A stretch of DNA of 64,000 bases from JAFECT01 sp964432415 (GCA_964432415.1 CAYSNW010000003.1:1-64000); one strand, 5' to 3'; shown: positions 17,268-25,835, counted from the stretch's first letter. Numbers and translations: made by a program. The notes: generated by a model from the sequence alone, not told the origin.

Positions 17268-19123
17268 GCGACGCCGCCCAATGCTGCCGCGTCGCCCTGG
17301 TCGGAAATCCCAACTGCGGCAAGACCGCGCTGTTCAACGCGCTCACCGGCTCGCGCCAGAAGGTCGCCAACTATCCGGGCGTCACGGTCGAGCGCAAGGA
17401 AGGCTCGATCACCACGCCTGAGGGCCGCACCGTCAGCCTGCTCGACCTGCCCGGCACCTATTCCCTGCGCGCCCGCAGCCCCGACGAGGTGGTCACCCGC
17501 GACGCTGTGCTCGGCCGCCTGGAGGGCGAGACCGCCCCGGACGTTCTGGTCTGCGTCGCCGATTCCACCAGCCTGCGTCTGGTCCTGCGCCTGGTCCTGG
17601 AGCTGAAGGATACCGGCCGCCCGGTCGTGCTGGCCCTCAACATGTTCGACATCGCCGAACGGCAGGGCATCGCCATCGACGTGGAGCGCCTGTCCATTGA
17701 GCTCGGCGTGCCGGTGGTCACCACCGTCGCCACCCGCAAGCGCGGCCTGGAAGACCTGCTGGCCCAGGTCGACAAGCTGATCGCGGCGGGCGCCGTGCCG
17801 CCGGTCTCCGCGTGGAGCGAGCCCAGCGCCTCGGACGTGCGCGGCCTGCACCGGCGTGCCGAAGCCGTGCTCAAGGCCACGGTCAGGCCGCCGGCCTTCC
17901 CGGACACCCTGACCGGCAAGCTGGATCGGGTGCTGCTGCACCCGATCGCTGGCCTGGCGATCCTCTTCATCCTGCTGTTCGTCATGTTCCAGGCAGTGTT
18001 CTGGACCAAGCCGATCCAGGACCTGATGACCGCGGGCTTTGACTGGGTCTCGGCCTGGATCGGAACCCACATGGCCGACGGGTGGCTCCGAAGCCTGATC
18101 ACCGATGGCCTGATCTCAGGCGTGGGCAGCGTGCTGGTCTTCCTGCCCCAGATCATGACCCTGTTCCTGTTCATCATCCTGCTCGAGGACTTCGGCTACA
18201 TGGCCCGGGCGGCCTTCCTGATGGACCGGCTGATGGGCGGTGCCGGCCTGCACGGCCGCGCCTTCATTCCCCTGCTCTCGAGCTTCGCCTGCGCCATTCC
18301 GGGGATCATGTCGGCGCGGGTGATCGACAACCGGCGCGACCGGCTGACCACCATACTGGTGGCGCCGCTGATGACCTGCTCGGCCCGCATCCCTGTCTAC
18401 ACCCTGATCATCGGCGCCTTCGTTCCCAGCCGCACGCTCTGGGGCTTCGTCAGCCAGCAGGGGCTGGTGATGTTCGGTCTCTATGCCGCCGGGATCGCCT
18501 CCGCGCTCACGGTCTCCTTCGTGATCCGCAGGTTCATCTGGCGTGGCGACTCTGAGCCCTTCCTGATGCAGCTGCCGGCCTACAAGGCCCCCGAGGCCAA
18601 GAACGTCGCGGCCAACGTCCTGCTGCGCGCCAAGATCTTCCTGCAGCGGGCGGGCACCACCATCCTGTCGATGATGCTGCTGATCTGGTTCCTGTCGACC
18701 GTACCCTTCCCGCCTCCGGGCGCCACGGGGCCGGCCATCGACTACAGCTTCGCGGGCGTCATCGGCCACTTCCTGGAGCCGGCGCTGCGTCCCATCGGCT
18801 TCAACTGGCAGATCGCGGTGGCCCTGATCCCGGGCATGGCGGCGCGCGAGGTGGCAGTGGGCGCGCTCGGAACTGTCTATGCAGTAGGCGGCGAAGGCGC
18901 CGGCCTAGGCCACATCCTGTCCGGTCACTGGTCGCTGGCCACTGCCCTCGCCTTCCTGGCCTGGTACGTGTTCGCGCCCCAGTGCATGTCAACCCTGGCC
19001 GTGGTGAAGCGCGAGACCAACAGCTGGTCCATGCCGCTCATCATGTTCACCTACATGATCAGCCTAGCCTATGTGGCGGCCTTCATCGTCTACCGGATCG
19101 CGGTGGCGTTCGGGGCCGGCTGA
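17264..19123 (+). CDS. feoB: Ferrous iron transport protein B
   Basis: 619 residues. The N-terminal G-protein domain has G1 GNPNCGKT (residues 14-21), G3 DLPG (61-64) and G4 NMFD (126-129), with YPGVTVERKEG as switch I. The membrane part carries the two Gate regions (for example IPLLSSFACAIPGIMSAR and GMAAREVAVGALGTVYA). It imports Fe(II) across the inner membrane. The length is typical of short alphaproteobacterial FeoB proteins. Starts at a GTG overlapping the feoA stop (GTGA). No feoC seen. Confidence 0.93.
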   Translation: MSDAAQCCRVALVGNPNCGKTALFNALTGSRQKVANYPGVTVERKEGSITTPEGRTVSLLDLPGTYSLRARSPDEVVTRDAVLGRLEGETAPDVLVCVADSTSLRLVLRLVLELKDTGRPVVLALNMFDIAERQGIAIDVERLSIELGVPVVTTVATRKRGLEDLLAQVDKLIAAGAVPPVSAWSEPSASDVRGLHRRAEAVLKATVRPPAFPDTLTGKLDRVLLHPIAGLAILFILLFVMFQAVFWTKPIQDLMTAGFDWVSAWIGTHMADGWLRSLITDGLISGVGSVLVFLPQIMTLFLFIILLEDFGYMARAAFLMDRLMGGAGLHGRAFIPLLSSFACAIPGIMSARVIDNRRDRLTTILVAPLMTCSARIPVYTLIIGAFVPSRTLWGFVSQQGLVMFGLYAAGIASALTVSFVIRRFIWRGDSEPFLMQLPAYKAPEAKNVAANVLLRAKIFLQRAGTTILSMMLLIWFLSTVPFPPPGATGPAIDYSFAGVIGHFLEPALRPIGFNWQIAVALIPGMAAREVAVGALGTVYAVGGEGAGLGHILSGHWSLATALAFLAWYVFAPQCMSTLAVVKRETNSWSMPLIMFTYMISLAYVAAFIVYRIAVAFGAG

Positions 19124-19170
19124 ATCGGCTTTTCGCCGCCGCCAGCGTGACCATTATGGTTAACGCATGC

Positions 19171-19185
19171 GAACCGAAAGTGAAC
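19171..19185. promoter_or_regulatory. LexA (SOS) box of alphaproteobacterial type
   Basis: GAACCGAAAGTGAAC is an exact GAAC-N7-GAAC direct repeat, the known LexA site in Caulobacter and other alphaproteobacteria, and it sits in a small AT-rich patch. The 207-bp space 19124-19330 between feoB and the next gene holds no recognised gene. The nearest downstream start is the FAD dehydrogenase at 19331, 145 bp away. A 31-codon GTG frame at 19239-19334 exists without a clear ribosome site and is not called. Confidence 0.5.
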
Positions 19186-19330
19186 AAAAAACAAGACCTA
19201 GCGGTTTGAACTTCACGACCCACTAGACCTTTGGGTTGGTGATTCGTTCTCAACGAGGGAGCGAATTCATCCGATCTCCGCGCATCGCCACGGCTGGCGC
19301 CAGCGCGGCGAAGGGCGCTAGAGACGGCGG

Positions 19331-20446
19331 GTGAGCGGATCCTTCGACGTCATTGTGATCGGCGCCGGCATGGCGGGGGCCTCGGTCGCCGCGGAGCTGG
19401 CGGACCGGGCCCGCGTGCTGGTCATCGAGCGCGAAAGCCAGCCCGGCTATCACTCGACCGGCCGCTCGGCGGCCCTGTTTTCCGAGATATACGGATCGAA
19501 GGCGGTGCGAGCCCTTTCCCGGGCCAGCCGTGGCTTCTTCTACGATCCACCGTTGGGGTTCGCCGAGGCGCCGCTGGTCCGGCGCAGGGGTTCGCTGTTC
19601 GTTGCGACCCGAGCCCAGATTCCGGCCCTCGAGACCTTCGCCGCCCAGCCGGACATCGCCGCCGCGACGCAACGCCTGACCCGGACCGAGACCCTGGCGC
19701 TGGTTCCGATCCTCCGGCCCGAAGCCGCCCTCGCCTCGGTGTTCGAGCCCGACTCCGCCGACGTCGATGTCCACGGTTTGCACCAGGACTATCTAAGGCG
19801 CCTTCGCAGCTCGGGCGGCGAGGTGGTCACCGACGCGGACGTCGTCGGTCTGAGCCGCTCGCGTGGGCTCTGGACCGCGCGCACGACCGCCGGCGACTGG
19901 ACGGCGCCGACCATAGTCAACGCCTCAGGCGCCTGGGCCGACGTGATCGGCGCCCTGGCCGGCGTCCGTCCGATCGGTCTGCAGCCCATGCGCCGCACGG
20001 CCCTGCTGGTCGATCCGCCAGCGGGCGTGGAGATCGACGCCTGGCCTATGGTCATCGACATCGACGAGGAGTTCTACTTCAAGCCCGACGCCGGTCAGAT
20101 CCTGATCTCTCCCGCGGACGAGACGCCATCGGACCCCTGCGACGTGCAGCCCGACGAGTGGGACGTGGCGGTGGCCGTGGACCGGGTGATGACCGCCACC
20201 ACCCTCGACATACGCCGGATCAGACACCGCTGGGCGGGCCTGCGCAGCTTCGTGGCCGACCGTACGCCGGTGGCGGGGTTCGATTCCGATCTCGAAGGCT
20301 TCTTCTGGCTCGCCGGCCAGGGCGGCTACGGTATCCAGACCGCGCCAGCGCTCTCGCGCACCGCCGCGGCGCTCGTGCTGGGAGACGAGGCTCCGGACGA
20401 CGTTGAAGTGTCGGCCGAAGAGCTTTCGCCCGCCCGCCTGCGTTAG
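19331..20446 (+). CDS. FAD-dependent amino-acid dehydrogenase (DAO/D-arginine dehydrogenase type)
   Basis: 371 residues. The N-terminal dinucleotide-binding motif VIGAGMAGASVAAEL (about 9-23) is followed by the conserved ERESQPGYHSTGRSAALF typical of D-arginine dehydrogenase-like DAO enzymes. The C-terminal RHRWAGLRSFVADRTP and GQGGYGIQTAPA close the FAD site. It oxidises a D- or secondary amino acid to an imino acid and passes electrons to a membrane acceptor. The start is a GTG. Its 3' end overlaps the convergent trans-sulfuration gene by four bases. Confidence 0.8.
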   Translation: MSGSFDVIVIGAGMAGASVAAELADRARVLVIERESQPGYHSTGRSAALFSEIYGSKAVRALSRASRGFFYDPPLGFAEAPLVRRRGSLFVATRAQIPALETFAAQPDIAAATQRLTRTETLALVPILRPEAALASVFEPDSADVDVHGLHQDYLRRLRSSGGEVVTDADVVGLSRSRGLWTARTTAGDWTAPTIVNASGAWADVIGALAGVRPIGLQPMRRTALLVDPPAGVEIDAWPMVIDIDEEFYFKPDAGQILISPADETPSDPCDVQPDEWDVAVAVDRVMTATTLDIRRIRHRWAGLRSFVADRTPVAGFDSDLEGFFWLAGQGGYGIQTAPALSRTAAALVLGDEAPDDVEVSAEELSPARLR

Positions 20447-21588
20447 CCCCCGAGCGCCTGGTCGAGGTCCGCGATCAGGTCATCGGCATGCTCGATCCCG
20501 ACCGACACCCGGATCAGGTCGCGTGGAGTCGCCGTGTCGGGCGCCTCGTTCGATGCGCGGTGCTCGATCAGGCTCTCGGCGCCGCCCAGGCTGGTGGCGC
20601 GGGTGAACAGGCGGCAGCGGGCGACGGCCGCCATGGCCTCCGGTTCGCCGCCCTTGACCTGCATCGAGAGCATGCCGCCGAACATCGACATCTGCCGCGC
20701 GGCGATGGCGTGGCCCGGGTGGTCCTCGAGCCCCGGGTAGTGGACCGCCTCCACCGCCGGATGGGTCTTGAGGAAGCGCGCGATCTCCATCGCATTGGCC
20801 GACTGCTGGCGGACCCGCAGGACGAGGGTCTTGATCCCCCGCATCAGCAGCCAGCAGTCGAAGGGCGACGGCACGGCGCCGAACGTGCCCTGAACCGTAA
20901 GAATGCGCTCGAAGAAGCCGTCCTCGCGCGCCGCGCAGACCGCGCCGCCCAGCACGTCGGAATGGCCGCCGAGGTACTTGGTGGTGGCGTGCACCACCAG
21001 ATCGGCCCCCAGCTCGATCGGCCGGCTGAGCGCGGGCGTGGCCCAGGTATTGTCGCAGGCCAGCAGCGCGCCCGCGGCGTGCGCGATCTCGGCGGTCAGG
21101 GCTAGGTCGGTGATCTTGAGCAGGGGATTGGACGGTGTCTCCGCCCAGACCAGCTTGGTGTTGGGCCGCAGCGCCGCCTTCAGCGAGGCCGGGTCCGACA
21201 CATCCACGAAGGACGCCTCGATCCCCCAGGGACCCAGCACGTCGCGCAGCAGCTTCACGGTACCGAAATAGACGTCGCGGGGCGCCACGACGTGGTCGCC
21301 GGGCGCCAGGGCCTGAAACACCGAACTGGTCGCGGCCTGACCGGAGCCGAAGGCGGCGCAGGCCGCCGCGCCGTCGAGCGCCGCCAGGCATGTCTCCAGC
21401 GCCTGTCGATTGGGGTTGGCGTAGCGGGTGTACATGAACCCGCGCGGATAGCCGCCGTCCTCGTCGCGCTGGAAGGTGGTGGACAGGTGGATGGGCTGGC
21501 TCACCGCTCCGGTCGTCGGATCGACATCGTGGCCGGCGTGGACCGCGAGGGTCTCGATCTGCGGCGGTGCGTTGCGGCGCTCGGTCAT
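20443..21588 (-). CDS. Cystathionine gamma-synthase/lyase family PLP enzyme
   Basis: 381 residues of the Cys/Met metabolism PLP family. PLP lysine is Lys204 in ATTKYLGGHSDVLGG, and the substrate-side motif YTRYANPNR and the FGSGQAATSS loop are present. Members join or split cystathionine, or make homocysteine from O-acylhomoserine. Which of these applies cannot be settled here; the GGMLSMQVKGG segment and length fit gamma-synthase/lyase. The mRNA leader is strongly folded just before the start codon (separate entry), suggesting regulated translation. Confidence 0.82.
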   Translation of the reverse strand: MTERRNAPPQIETLAVHAGHDVDPTTGAVSQPIHLSTTFQRDEDGGYPRGFMYTRYANPNRQALETCLAALDGAAACAAFGSGQAATSSVFQALAPGDHVVAPRDVYFGTVKLLRDVLGPWGIEASFVDVSDPASLKAALRPNTKLVWAETPSNPLLKITDLALTAEIAHAAGALLACDNTWATPALSRPIELGADLVVHATTKYLGGHSDVLGGAVCAAREDGFFERILTVQGTFGAVPSPFDCWLLMRGIKTLVLRVRQQSANAMEIARFLKTHPAVEAVHYPGLEDHPGHAIAARQMSMFGGMLSMQVKGGEPEAMAAVARCRLFTRATSLGGAESLIEHRASNEAPDTATPRDLIRVSVGIEHADDLIADLDQALGG

Positions 21589-21682
21589 GGCGATCCCCTG
21601 CCCTCGAAGGACAGGGGAGCCTTAGCCAGATGCGCCGACGCTGGAAAGGGACCCGGGCCGCTCTCTCCCGGAGCGGTCCCGG
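21589..21682 (-). promoter_or_regulatory. Structured mRNA leader of the trans-sulfuration gene, ribosome site in a hairpin
   Basis: Reading leftward, three hairpins can be drawn. The last (21595-21617) has a 10-bp stem with a three-base loop; its 3' arm ends AGGGG six bases before the ATG, so the only Shine-Dalgarno sequence is base-paired. The middle one (21620-21649) pairs CCTT/AAGG and CCAG/CTGG. The first (21648-21680) pairs GGGACC/GGTCCC and GCTC/GAGC and may instead end the upstream gene's transcript. The arrangement fits translational control, but it does not match the SAM-II consensus I remember. Confidence 0.35.
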
Positions 21683-21695
21683 AATCCTAGCGGCC

Positions 21696-21899
21696 TCAGT
21701 TGGGCAGTCTCACCTGTTCGGCGGTGATCGCGTAGCGGGCTGTGGCCTTCGAGCGGTTCTGATCCGACAGCCGGCGCCACTCCTGCTGCGCCTCGGTGCG
21801 GTCGTGGAAGGGGCCGGCCACGGTGGGGTCGCCGCGCAGTTCCTTGAAGCCCATGCAGGTGTAGTCGCCGCCGACCACCCAGAAACGTTCCTTGGTCAT
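21696..21899 (-). CDS. DUF4170 small protein
   Basis: 67 residues beginning MTKERFWVVGGDYTCMGF and ending RYAITAEQVRLPN. The pattern of GPFHDRTEAQQEWRRLS followed by RSKATARY is that of the small DUF4170 proteins common in alphaproteobacteria, which have no known function. The long frame reported through it (to 22382) is a shadow of aceA. It starts 17 bp after aceA, so it is probably the second gene of that operon. Confidence 0.75.
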   Translation of the reverse strand: MTKERFWVVGGDYTCMGFKELRGDPTVAGPFHDRTEAQQEWRRLSDQNRSKATARYAITAEQVRLPN

Positions 21900-21916
21900 T
21901 GTCGTCACTCCTCTCA

Positions 21917-23212
21917 CTATTCCGCCGCGATCTTGGACGCGTCGAACTGGTCGGTTTCGGTGGACTGGGCCATGGCCGTGGTCGACGAGCGGCCCGAGCT
22001 GATGACGGTCGCCACCTGGTCGAAGTAGCCGGTGCCGACCTCGCGCTGGTGGCGCGTGGCGGTGTAGCCCCGGGCCTCTGCGTCGAACTCGGCCTGCTGC
22101 AGCTCTGAATAGGCGCCCATGCCGCGGTCGCGGTAGCCGCTGGCCAGCTCGAACATGCCGTGGTTCAGGGCGTGGAAGCCCGCGAGCGTCACGAACTGGA
22201 ACTTGTAGCCCATGGCGCCCAGCTCGCGCTGGAAGCTGTCGATGGTCGCCTGGTCGAGCTTGGCGCGCCAGTTGAACGAGGGCGAGCAGTTGTAGGCCAG
22301 GAGCTTGCCGGGGAACTGCCTGTGCACGGCTTCGGCGAAGGCGCGCGCGTCGTCCAGGTCCGGGTGCGAGGTCTCCCACCACAGCACGTCGGCCACCGGC
22401 GCATAGGCCAGGCCCCGGGCGATGCAGTGATCCAGGCCCGTGCCTTCCTTCAGGCGGAAGAAGCCCTCCGGCGTTCGGCTGTCGGGCTCGATGAACGGCC
22501 GGTCGCGCTCGTCGACGTCGGAGGTGATCAGGCGCGCGGACTCCGCGTCGGTGCGGGCCACGATCAGGGTGGGCGTCCCCATCACGTCAGCGGCCAGGCG
22601 CGCGGCGGTCAGGTTGCGCTCGTGGGCCGAGGTCGGGATCAGCACCTTGCCGCCCAGGTGGCCGCACTTCTTCTCCGAGGCCAGCTGGTCTTCGAAGTGC
22701 ACGCCGGAGGCGCCGGCTTCGATGAAGGCCTTCATGATCTCGAAGCTGTTCAGCGGACCGCCGAAGCCCGCTTCCGCGTCGGCGACGATCGGGGCGAACC
22801 AATCGCGCTGGGCGCCGCCCTCCGCGTGCTCGATCTGGTCGGCGCGCTGCAGGGTGCGGTTGATGCGGCGGCACAGTTCCGGCGCCGCGTTGGCGGGGTA
22901 GAGCGACTGGTCGGGATACATGGCCGAGGCCGTGTTGGCGTCCGCCGCCACCTGCCAGCCGGACAGATAGATGGCCTTCAGCCCCGCGCGCACCATCTGC
23001 ATGGCCTGGTTGCCGGTGACGGCGCCCAGGGCATTGACGAAGGGCTCGCTCCGCATCAGCGCCCAGAGCTTGTTGGCGCCCCGCTCGGCCAGGGTGTGGC
23101 TGATCGAAAAGGAGCCCCGAAGGCGCAGGACGTCCTCGGGAGAATAGGGACGCTGGATACCGTCGAAGCGGCCTTCCGGGGCGTTGGGGACCAGATCGGC
23201 GAAACCAGTCAC
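21917..23212 (-). CDS. aceA: Isocitrate lyase
   Basis: 431 residues. The catalytic loop KKCGH (Cys183) and flanking SGVHFEDQLASE are exact isocitrate lyase signatures; ADAEAGFGGPLNSFE and NCSPSFNW also match. It splits isocitrate into glyoxylate and succinate, the first step of the glyoxylate bypass used for growth on acetate and fatty acids. The GTG at 23212 is chosen because AGGAG lies seven bases upstream; the ATG-initiated frame to 23272 adds a non-conserved tail. Divergent from an ScfR-type regulator, which likely controls it. Confidence 0.95.
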   Translation of the reverse strand: MTGFADLVPNAPEGRFDGIQRPYSPEDVLRLRGSFSISHTLAERGANKLWALMRSEPFVNALGAVTGNQAMQMVRAGLKAIYLSGWQVAADANTASAMYPDQSLYPANAAPELCRRINRTLQRADQIEHAEGGAQRDWFAPIVADAEAGFGGPLNSFEIMKAFIEAGASGVHFEDQLASEKKCGHLGGKVLIPTSAHERNLTAARLAADVMGTPTLIVARTDAESARLITSDVDERDRPFIEPDSRTPEGFFRLKEGTGLDHCIARGLAYAPVADVLWWETSHPDLDDARAFAEAVHRQFPGKLLAYNCSPSFNWRAKLDQATIDSFQRELGAMGYKFQFVTLAGFHALNHGMFELASGYRDRGMGAYSELQQAEFDAEARGYTATRHQREVGTGYFDQVATVISSGRSSTTAMAQSTETDQFDASKIAAE

Positions 23213-23316
23213 AATGTGTCTCCTGTCAGAGGCGCTGGCCGTCGCGGCCGTCACAGGGACAAGAACACACAAACTCCCTGATCGTAACGGTCAGACGCGG
23301 CGCAATCGTGCCATCT

Positions 23317-23355
23317 TGTCAAATATGACTTGTGTAATTCTGTCATATTATGACA
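23317..23355. promoter_or_regulatory. Paired palindromes between aceA and its regulator
   Basis: TGTCATATTATGACA (23341-23355) is a perfect 7-bp palindrome around one central base, 10 bp before the regulator's start. A second, weaker copy (TGTCAAATATGACT) lies about 20 bp to the left. The whole stretch is AT-rich and sits where a divergent regulator would bind. ScfR/RamB-family proteins bind short AT-rich sites near acetate-metabolism genes, so the link is likely but inferred. Confidence 0.45.
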
Positions 23356-23365
23356 ATGTCACAAC

Positions 23366-24799
23366 ATGGCTGACGTCGAGCGCAAACTGTTCCTGGGTGG
23401 GCGTTTCAAGCGGCTGAGGCGCGACCTCGGTCTAACCCAGACCCGCATGGCCGAGGAGCTGGGAGTCTCACCGAGCTACCTGAATCATCTGGAGCGCAAC
23501 CAGCGCCCGGTGACCGCCCAGCTGCTGTTGCGCCTGGCCCAGACCTATGACCTGGACCTGAGGAGCTTCACCGCCGACGCCGACGCGGCGGGCGAGGCGG
23601 ACCTGACCGAGGTGTTCGCCGATCCATTGTTCAAGGATCTCGCGATCCCCCGCCACGAGGTCGGCGACCTGGCCGGCAATGCGCCGGGCGCGTCGGAGGC
23701 CCTGGTTCGCCTGTACCGCGCCTACCTCGACGGCCGTCGCCGCCAGGCCATGGGCGAGGGCATGGCCGACGCCGGCGAAGGCTCAGGCCCCGCCACCCCG
23801 ACCGACTGGGTGCGAGACTGGATCCAGGCCCACAACAACCACTTCCCGGACCTGGATGAGCGCGGCGAGACGCTGGCGAGCGAACTCTGCGTAATCGGGT
23901 GGGGCTTCGAGGCCGCGGCGGTCCAGCGCCTGGCGGACCGACACAAGATCAAGGTCCAGGTCATGCCCACCCCGGTCATGGTCGACTACCTGCGCCGCTA
24001 CGACATCCATCGCCGCCGCCTGATGCTGGCCGAGACGCTCGGCCCCTCCAGCCGCGCCTTCGCCGTCGCCTATCAGCTGGCCCTGGCCGAGCAGGGGCCG
24101 GCGATCGAGCGCCTGTGCGAACAGGCCGCCTGCCCCGACCTGCCAACCCGGCGGCTGCTCAAGGTCAGCCTGACCAACTACCTGGCCGCCGCCATCCAGG
24201 CTCCCTACGGCGCCGTGCACGAGGCGGCCGAAACCCTGGGCTATGATCTGGGTCTGCTGCAGGCGCGCTTCGGCATGAGCTTCGAACAGATAGCCCACCG
24301 CCTGACCACCCTGTCGCGCCCGGGCGCCCGGGGCGTGCCCTTCTTCCTGATGCGGGTCGACCAGGCGGGAAACGTGTCCAAGCGCTTCGCGGGCGGAAGC
24401 TTCCCCTTCTCGCGCTTCGGCGGCGCCTGTCCGCGCTGGAACCTGCATTCGGTGTTTCGCACGCCCGGGCGCACCTCGGTCCAGATCATCGAGACCCATG
24501 GCGGCCAGCGCTGGTTCACCCTCTCACGCACGGTCGAGCGGCCTGAACGCGGCTGGGGCGGCGAAGCAGAGGGCGAACTGGCCATCGGACTGGGCTGTGA
24601 GCTCAAGCACGCGGAAAAGCTGGTCTACGCGCGCGGCCTGGACCTCGCCCACCCGGTGGCCACCGAGATCGGCCCCACCTGCCGCCTGTGCGAGCGCCCC
24701 AACTGCCGCGAGCGCGCCGCGCCGCCGGTGACGCGAACGCTTACCGTGGACGAGCAATCACGCTCGGTCTCGGCCTATCCGTTCGCGGCCCACGGCTGA
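23366..24799 (+). CDS. ScfR/RamB-type XRE regulator (short-chain fatty-acyl regulator)
   Basis: 477 residues. An N-terminal XRE helix-turn-helix (RFKRLRRDLGLTQTRMAEELGVSPSYLNHLERNQRPVT, about residues 13-50, given here as one motif area) leads into an IrrE-like region with NNHFPDLDERGETLASELC and FAVAYQLALAEQG. A C-terminal domain has four cysteines in CRLCERPNCRERAAPP. This layout is that of RamB, which controls acetate and glyoxylate genes in Corynebacterium, and of ScfR regulators. Divergent from aceA. The last 25 bp overlap the convergent gene. Confidence 0.85.
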   Translation: MADVERKLFLGGRFKRLRRDLGLTQTRMAEELGVSPSYLNHLERNQRPVTAQLLLRLAQTYDLDLRSFTADADAAGEADLTEVFADPLFKDLAIPRHEVGDLAGNAPGASEALVRLYRAYLDGRRRQAMGEGMADAGEGSGPATPTDWVRDWIQAHNNHFPDLDERGETLASELCVIGWGFEAAAVQRLADRHKIKVQVMPTPVMVDYLRRYDIHRRRLMLAETLGPSSRAFAVAYQLALAEQGPAIERLCEQAACPDLPTRRLLKVSLTNYLAAAIQAPYGAVHEAAETLGYDLGLLQARFGMSFEQIAHRLTTLSRPGARGVPFFLMRVDQAGNVSKRFAGGSFPFSRFGGACPRWNLHSVFRTPGRTSVQIIETHGGQRWFTLSRTVERPERGWGGEAEGELAIGLGCELKHAEKLVYARGLDLAHPVATEIGPTCRLCERPNCRERAAPPVTRTLTVDEQSRSVSAYPFAAHG

Positions 24800-25350
24800 G
24801 GCGCGCCCTCGGGCTCACCGCCCACCAGGTACAGGGCGTCTTCATAGTCCGCGCCGAACTCGATGCGGGTGATGCCGCTGAGGCTGAACGCCGTGGCCTC
24901 GGCGCTCCAGTCGGCGCCTGGCCCGATTTCGAGCATTTTCAGCTTGCTTCGGCCGACCCCGAAAACGCGTCCGATGAAACAGACATCGGGATCCGCCTTC
25001 TCATAGTGCAAGGTCACCAGCGGAAAGGCCTTGGCGGCGCTGAGCAGCAGGGTGCGCTTGTCGGCAAGGTCGACTGGCGGCCTTTCCGGCCGCTTTTCGC
25101 CACGTAGTTCCAGCGCGCGCTCGATGAACTCGGCGCGCGGCTCGTCGCGAATGGCGCTGAGGTCGCGGATACGGAAACAGGAGAAGCCATCGAACCAGAA
25201 CCGATCGCTGACGATCGCGACCAGGACAAACCGAGGGCCGATATCGAGGACATAGCCCCGCACGCGGTCGGACTCGAACCGGTTGCAGAATTCGATCAGG
25301 CTTCGCGAGAGCATGGCCTGCGCCAGCCGGGTGAGATGCTTGCTGGACAT
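24775..25350 (-). CDS. Hypothetical protein
   Basis: 191 residues, soluble, mixed alpha/beta. Segments such as ESDRVRGYVLDIGPRFVLVAIVSDRFWFDGFSCFRI and SGITRIEFGADYEDALYLV read like a small domain repeated for sensing or binding, with an Sm-like look. I do not recognise the family by name. The 3' end overlaps the regulator's coding end by 25 bp in convergent orientation. Codon bias and the long frame support a real gene. Confidence 0.6.
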   Translation of the reverse strand: MSSKHLTRLAQAMLSRSLIEFCNRFESDRVRGYVLDIGPRFVLVAIVSDRFWFDGFSCFRIRDLSAIRDEPRAEFIERALELRGEKRPERPPVDLADKRTLLLSAAKAFPLVTLHYEKADPDVCFIGRVFGVGRSKLKMLEIGPGADWSAEATAFSLSGITRIEFGADYEDALYLVGGEPEGAPQPWAANG

Positions 25351-25393
25351 GAGACAGGCTCCGTGATGACGCTGGAAAGGCGGCAGACCGACG

Positions 25394-25657
25394 TTACTTC
25401 CCGCCGGCGCCGGTGATTTCCTTGATCATGGCCTGGATCTGCGGCTTGCCGCCCACGGCCCAGACCAGCTTCAGGTGCGCGAGCGTCGCGGCCGCCGCGC
25501 CCTCGAACTTCCACTCCACGCCCTCGAAGCGGCAGTTGGAAAACTCCGGCGGCTTGCCCCCGGCGTAGACCATACGGCAGTCGCGGAATTCGCAGTCGGA
25601 AAAGGCCTCGCCATCCAGGGCGACGGTCTCGTGGTTGAAGTTGATATCGCTCTGCAT
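25394..25657 (-). CDS. Hypothetical small protein
   Basis: 87 residues, starting MQSDINFNHETVALDGEAF. The central FSDCEFRDCRMVYAGGKPPEFSNCRFEGV part resembles a short run of pentapeptide-like repeats with three cysteines, followed by an alpha-helical C-terminus. No known function. Eleven base pairs lie between it and the next leftward small gene, suggesting one small operon (25394-26192). Confidence 0.55.
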   Translation of the reverse strand: MQSDINFNHETVALDGEAFSDCEFRDCRMVYAGGKPPEFSNCRFEGVEWKFEGAAAATLAHLKLVWAVGGKPQIQAMIKEITGAGGK

Positions 25658-25668
25658 GACCGGTGCTT

Positions 25669-25833
25669 CTACTGCTCGTTGTCCGTGGGGCCGGGTTCGC
25701 CGGACTGACCGGCGACCGCGGCCGCATCCTGTTCGCGTTGTTCACGCTTGGCGGCGGCCTTGGCGGCCACCTTCGCGGCCTTGGCGCGGTCGCGCTCCAT
25801 GCGTTCGAAATTGTAGTTGGGTTTGCGCGCCAT
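25669..25833 (-). CDS. Small charged hypothetical protein (54 aa)
   Basis: An ATG at 25833 opens a 54-codon frame starting MARKPNYNFERMERDRAK, then a run of Lys/Ala (KVAAKAAAKREQREQ), ending in an acidic tail GPTDNEQ. The N-terminal part resembles a short conserved protein seen in several alphaproteobacteria, which supports it as real despite its size. It starts two bases before the end of the DUF6481-type gene. Highly basic then acidic; a nucleic-acid or ribosome contact is possible but not shown. Confidence 0.55.
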   Translation of the reverse strand: MARKPNYNFERMERDRAKAAKVAAKAAAKREQREQDAAAVAGQSGEPGPTDNEQ

Positions 25834-25835
25834 GA

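Noticed and set aside
19139..19158. SidA-like SOS peptide on the leftward strand next to the LexA box
   Set aside because: The only ATG frame (from 19158) encodes about 21 arginine-rich residues antisense to the feoB end and has no membrane segment.
21589..21690. SAM-II type riboswitch before the trans-sulfuration gene
   Set aside because: Conserved SAM-II words such as TGATTT and GCTAAAG could not be aligned; only the hairpins are kept as a structured leader.
23213..23272. Longer aceA start at 23272
   Set aside because: It adds twenty non-conserved residues; the GTG at 23212 has AGGAG at seven bases and gives the normal N-terminus.
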